Shown: piece after piece, positions 31,147 through 32,019 of the stretch
How the letters are laid out: each line of letters begins with the position of its first letter
How positions within the stretch are numbered: the first letter of the stretch is position 1
NCBI GenBank assembly: GCA_025201805.1
Contig: MU619285.1
Location: forward strand, 36,361-68,379
Length of the DNA: 32,019 nt
Reading direction: 5' to 3'
From: Parasitella parasitica
Lineage: Eukaryota > Mucoromycota > Mucoromycetes > Mucorales > Mucoraceae
Notes under the pieces: model-generated
What the model saw: only the letters and a program-made list of their open reading frames with translations
Databases searched by the model: none
Told to the model about the DNA's origin: nothing
Translations under genes and position numbers: made by a program

Positions 31147-32019
31147 GAGATAAGAGAAATTGTATCCATCCTAATATGGCATATCATGTTCAACGTATTG
31201 ACAGGGATGGTTTCATACTGGCATGAAGTCAATGATCTGATATTTTACTTCTAAAACGAGTTCATATTGATTAGCAACCAGTCCATTACATCTATTGTTG
31301 AAAAAGACCTAGATATACTAGAGATATTACTCCTTGTAAAACAGCCTTGGTTCCTAATGAGAAATTACACAAATAAAATACGCTGGTAACAGTTCACAGC
31401 ATTGACATAAAGTCTTGTTCCTTTGCCCATTCGCCGAGTGTTGTTTCAGCACTTGACACGTAATTTTAAGGTATACAATGGCACTTGATTCACGTCTAAA
31501 ATCATTCTCGTGATTAGTTGAATTTTAGCGCACTCATCATTACTTTTTTTTTTTTTTTGGATAAACATGCAGTAGAAAACACAGAAGAATTTTTATCTAC
31601 AATAACCATACAGAAGCTTCATTACTGGAAATAGGCTTTATCTTGAATGATATATTAATTGTTGCCACATTTAAGACATACTAAAACACACAGCTTTATT
31701 TCTTTTTTTTTTTTTTATAAGCCTAACAGCTTTATTTCAATATAATACCTTCCTAATGCGACTGTATGCGACTGTGTGTTTCAAACCCGCATTGCACTTG
31801 TTTGGCATCATAGACAGATCTGCAAATGCTGCAAGTTATATTACGGCTCCGTACCTCAGTTCCGTAGAGCAAAGTTCTCATTTTATTGTTCACTCAGGTT
31901 GGTCTAATCAAAAGTTACCACTATAAACCTAAACTCTACCTTGTCTAAACAGTGTAAGCCTCCATGGTGGACCACATGTAATCAATTACATGTCTTCAAG
32001 CGAGTCACTGCTCATTGAA
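31147..32019. other. AT-rich tail of the window; one 20-bp palindrome
   Basis: Poly-T runs occur at 31543-31558 and 31701-31717. A perfect inverted repeat acatgtaat-ca-attacatgt lies at 31974-31993. No gene was recognised. Confidence 0.45.

Noticed and set aside
1-32019. CRISPR arrays, rRNA or tRNA genes, bacterial-style operons
   Set aside because: No regularly spaced identical repeats or cloverleaf-like sequences were seen, and the genes are intron-containing and eukaryotic.

Overview
The window looks like nuclear DNA from an early-diverging fungus, most likely Mucoromycota (Mucorales). It is AT-rich. It carries intron-dense genes with short introns of about 50-95 bp, GTAAGT-like donors and CTAAC/CTGAC branch points. 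It also holds a fungal-type 3-hydroxyanthranilate dioxygenase, a MATA-type HMG protein and broken DIRS, Tc1/mariner and PIF/Harbinger elements. The organism call is inference; no rRNA, tRNA or CRISPR array was seen.

Layout. 1-5200 is non-coding and repeat-rich: a diverged ~90 bp direct repeat, a ~420 bp direct-repeat pair flanking ~1 kb, and a DIRS-like retroelement relic. 5275-6025 (minus) is a complete four-exon 3-hydroxyanthranilate 3,4-dioxygenase gene (NAD synthesis from tryptophan). 6797-20742 (minus) is one giant gene, an apparently intact DNA-dependent protein kinase catalytic subunit (DNA-PKcs). I modelled 28 exons by hand. Their coding lengths sum to 12,336 nt, exactly 4,112 codons, giving 4,111 residues, close to the 4,128 of the human protein. 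Intron phases agree at every junction. 21097-23005 is a graveyard of Tc1/mariner (IS630-like) transposases. 23335-24364 (minus) is a two-exon MATA-HMG-box transcription factor. 24365-27690 is mostly non-coding, with a few short coding-like blocks I cannot assign. 27690-29607 is a degraded PIF/Harbinger element with tail-to-tail ORFs. 30560-31146 holds a decayed ORF of a repeat-associated family and another Tc1/mariner C-terminus. The rest shows nothing recognisable.

The main result is the DNA-PKcs gene. Common yeast and filamentous model fungi lack this kinase and do end joining without it. Here the N-terminal helical arm, FAT region, kinase domain and FATC are all open, and the catalytic residues are present. 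A cluster of five S/T-Q sites lies at the position of the human ABCDE autophosphorylation cluster, and its first site aligns with human T2609. This suggests a vertebrate-like Ku/DNA-PKcs end-joining system with autophosphorylation control in this fungus. Ku is not in the window, so the rest of the pathway is inferred. No operon-like arrangement links the three intact genes.
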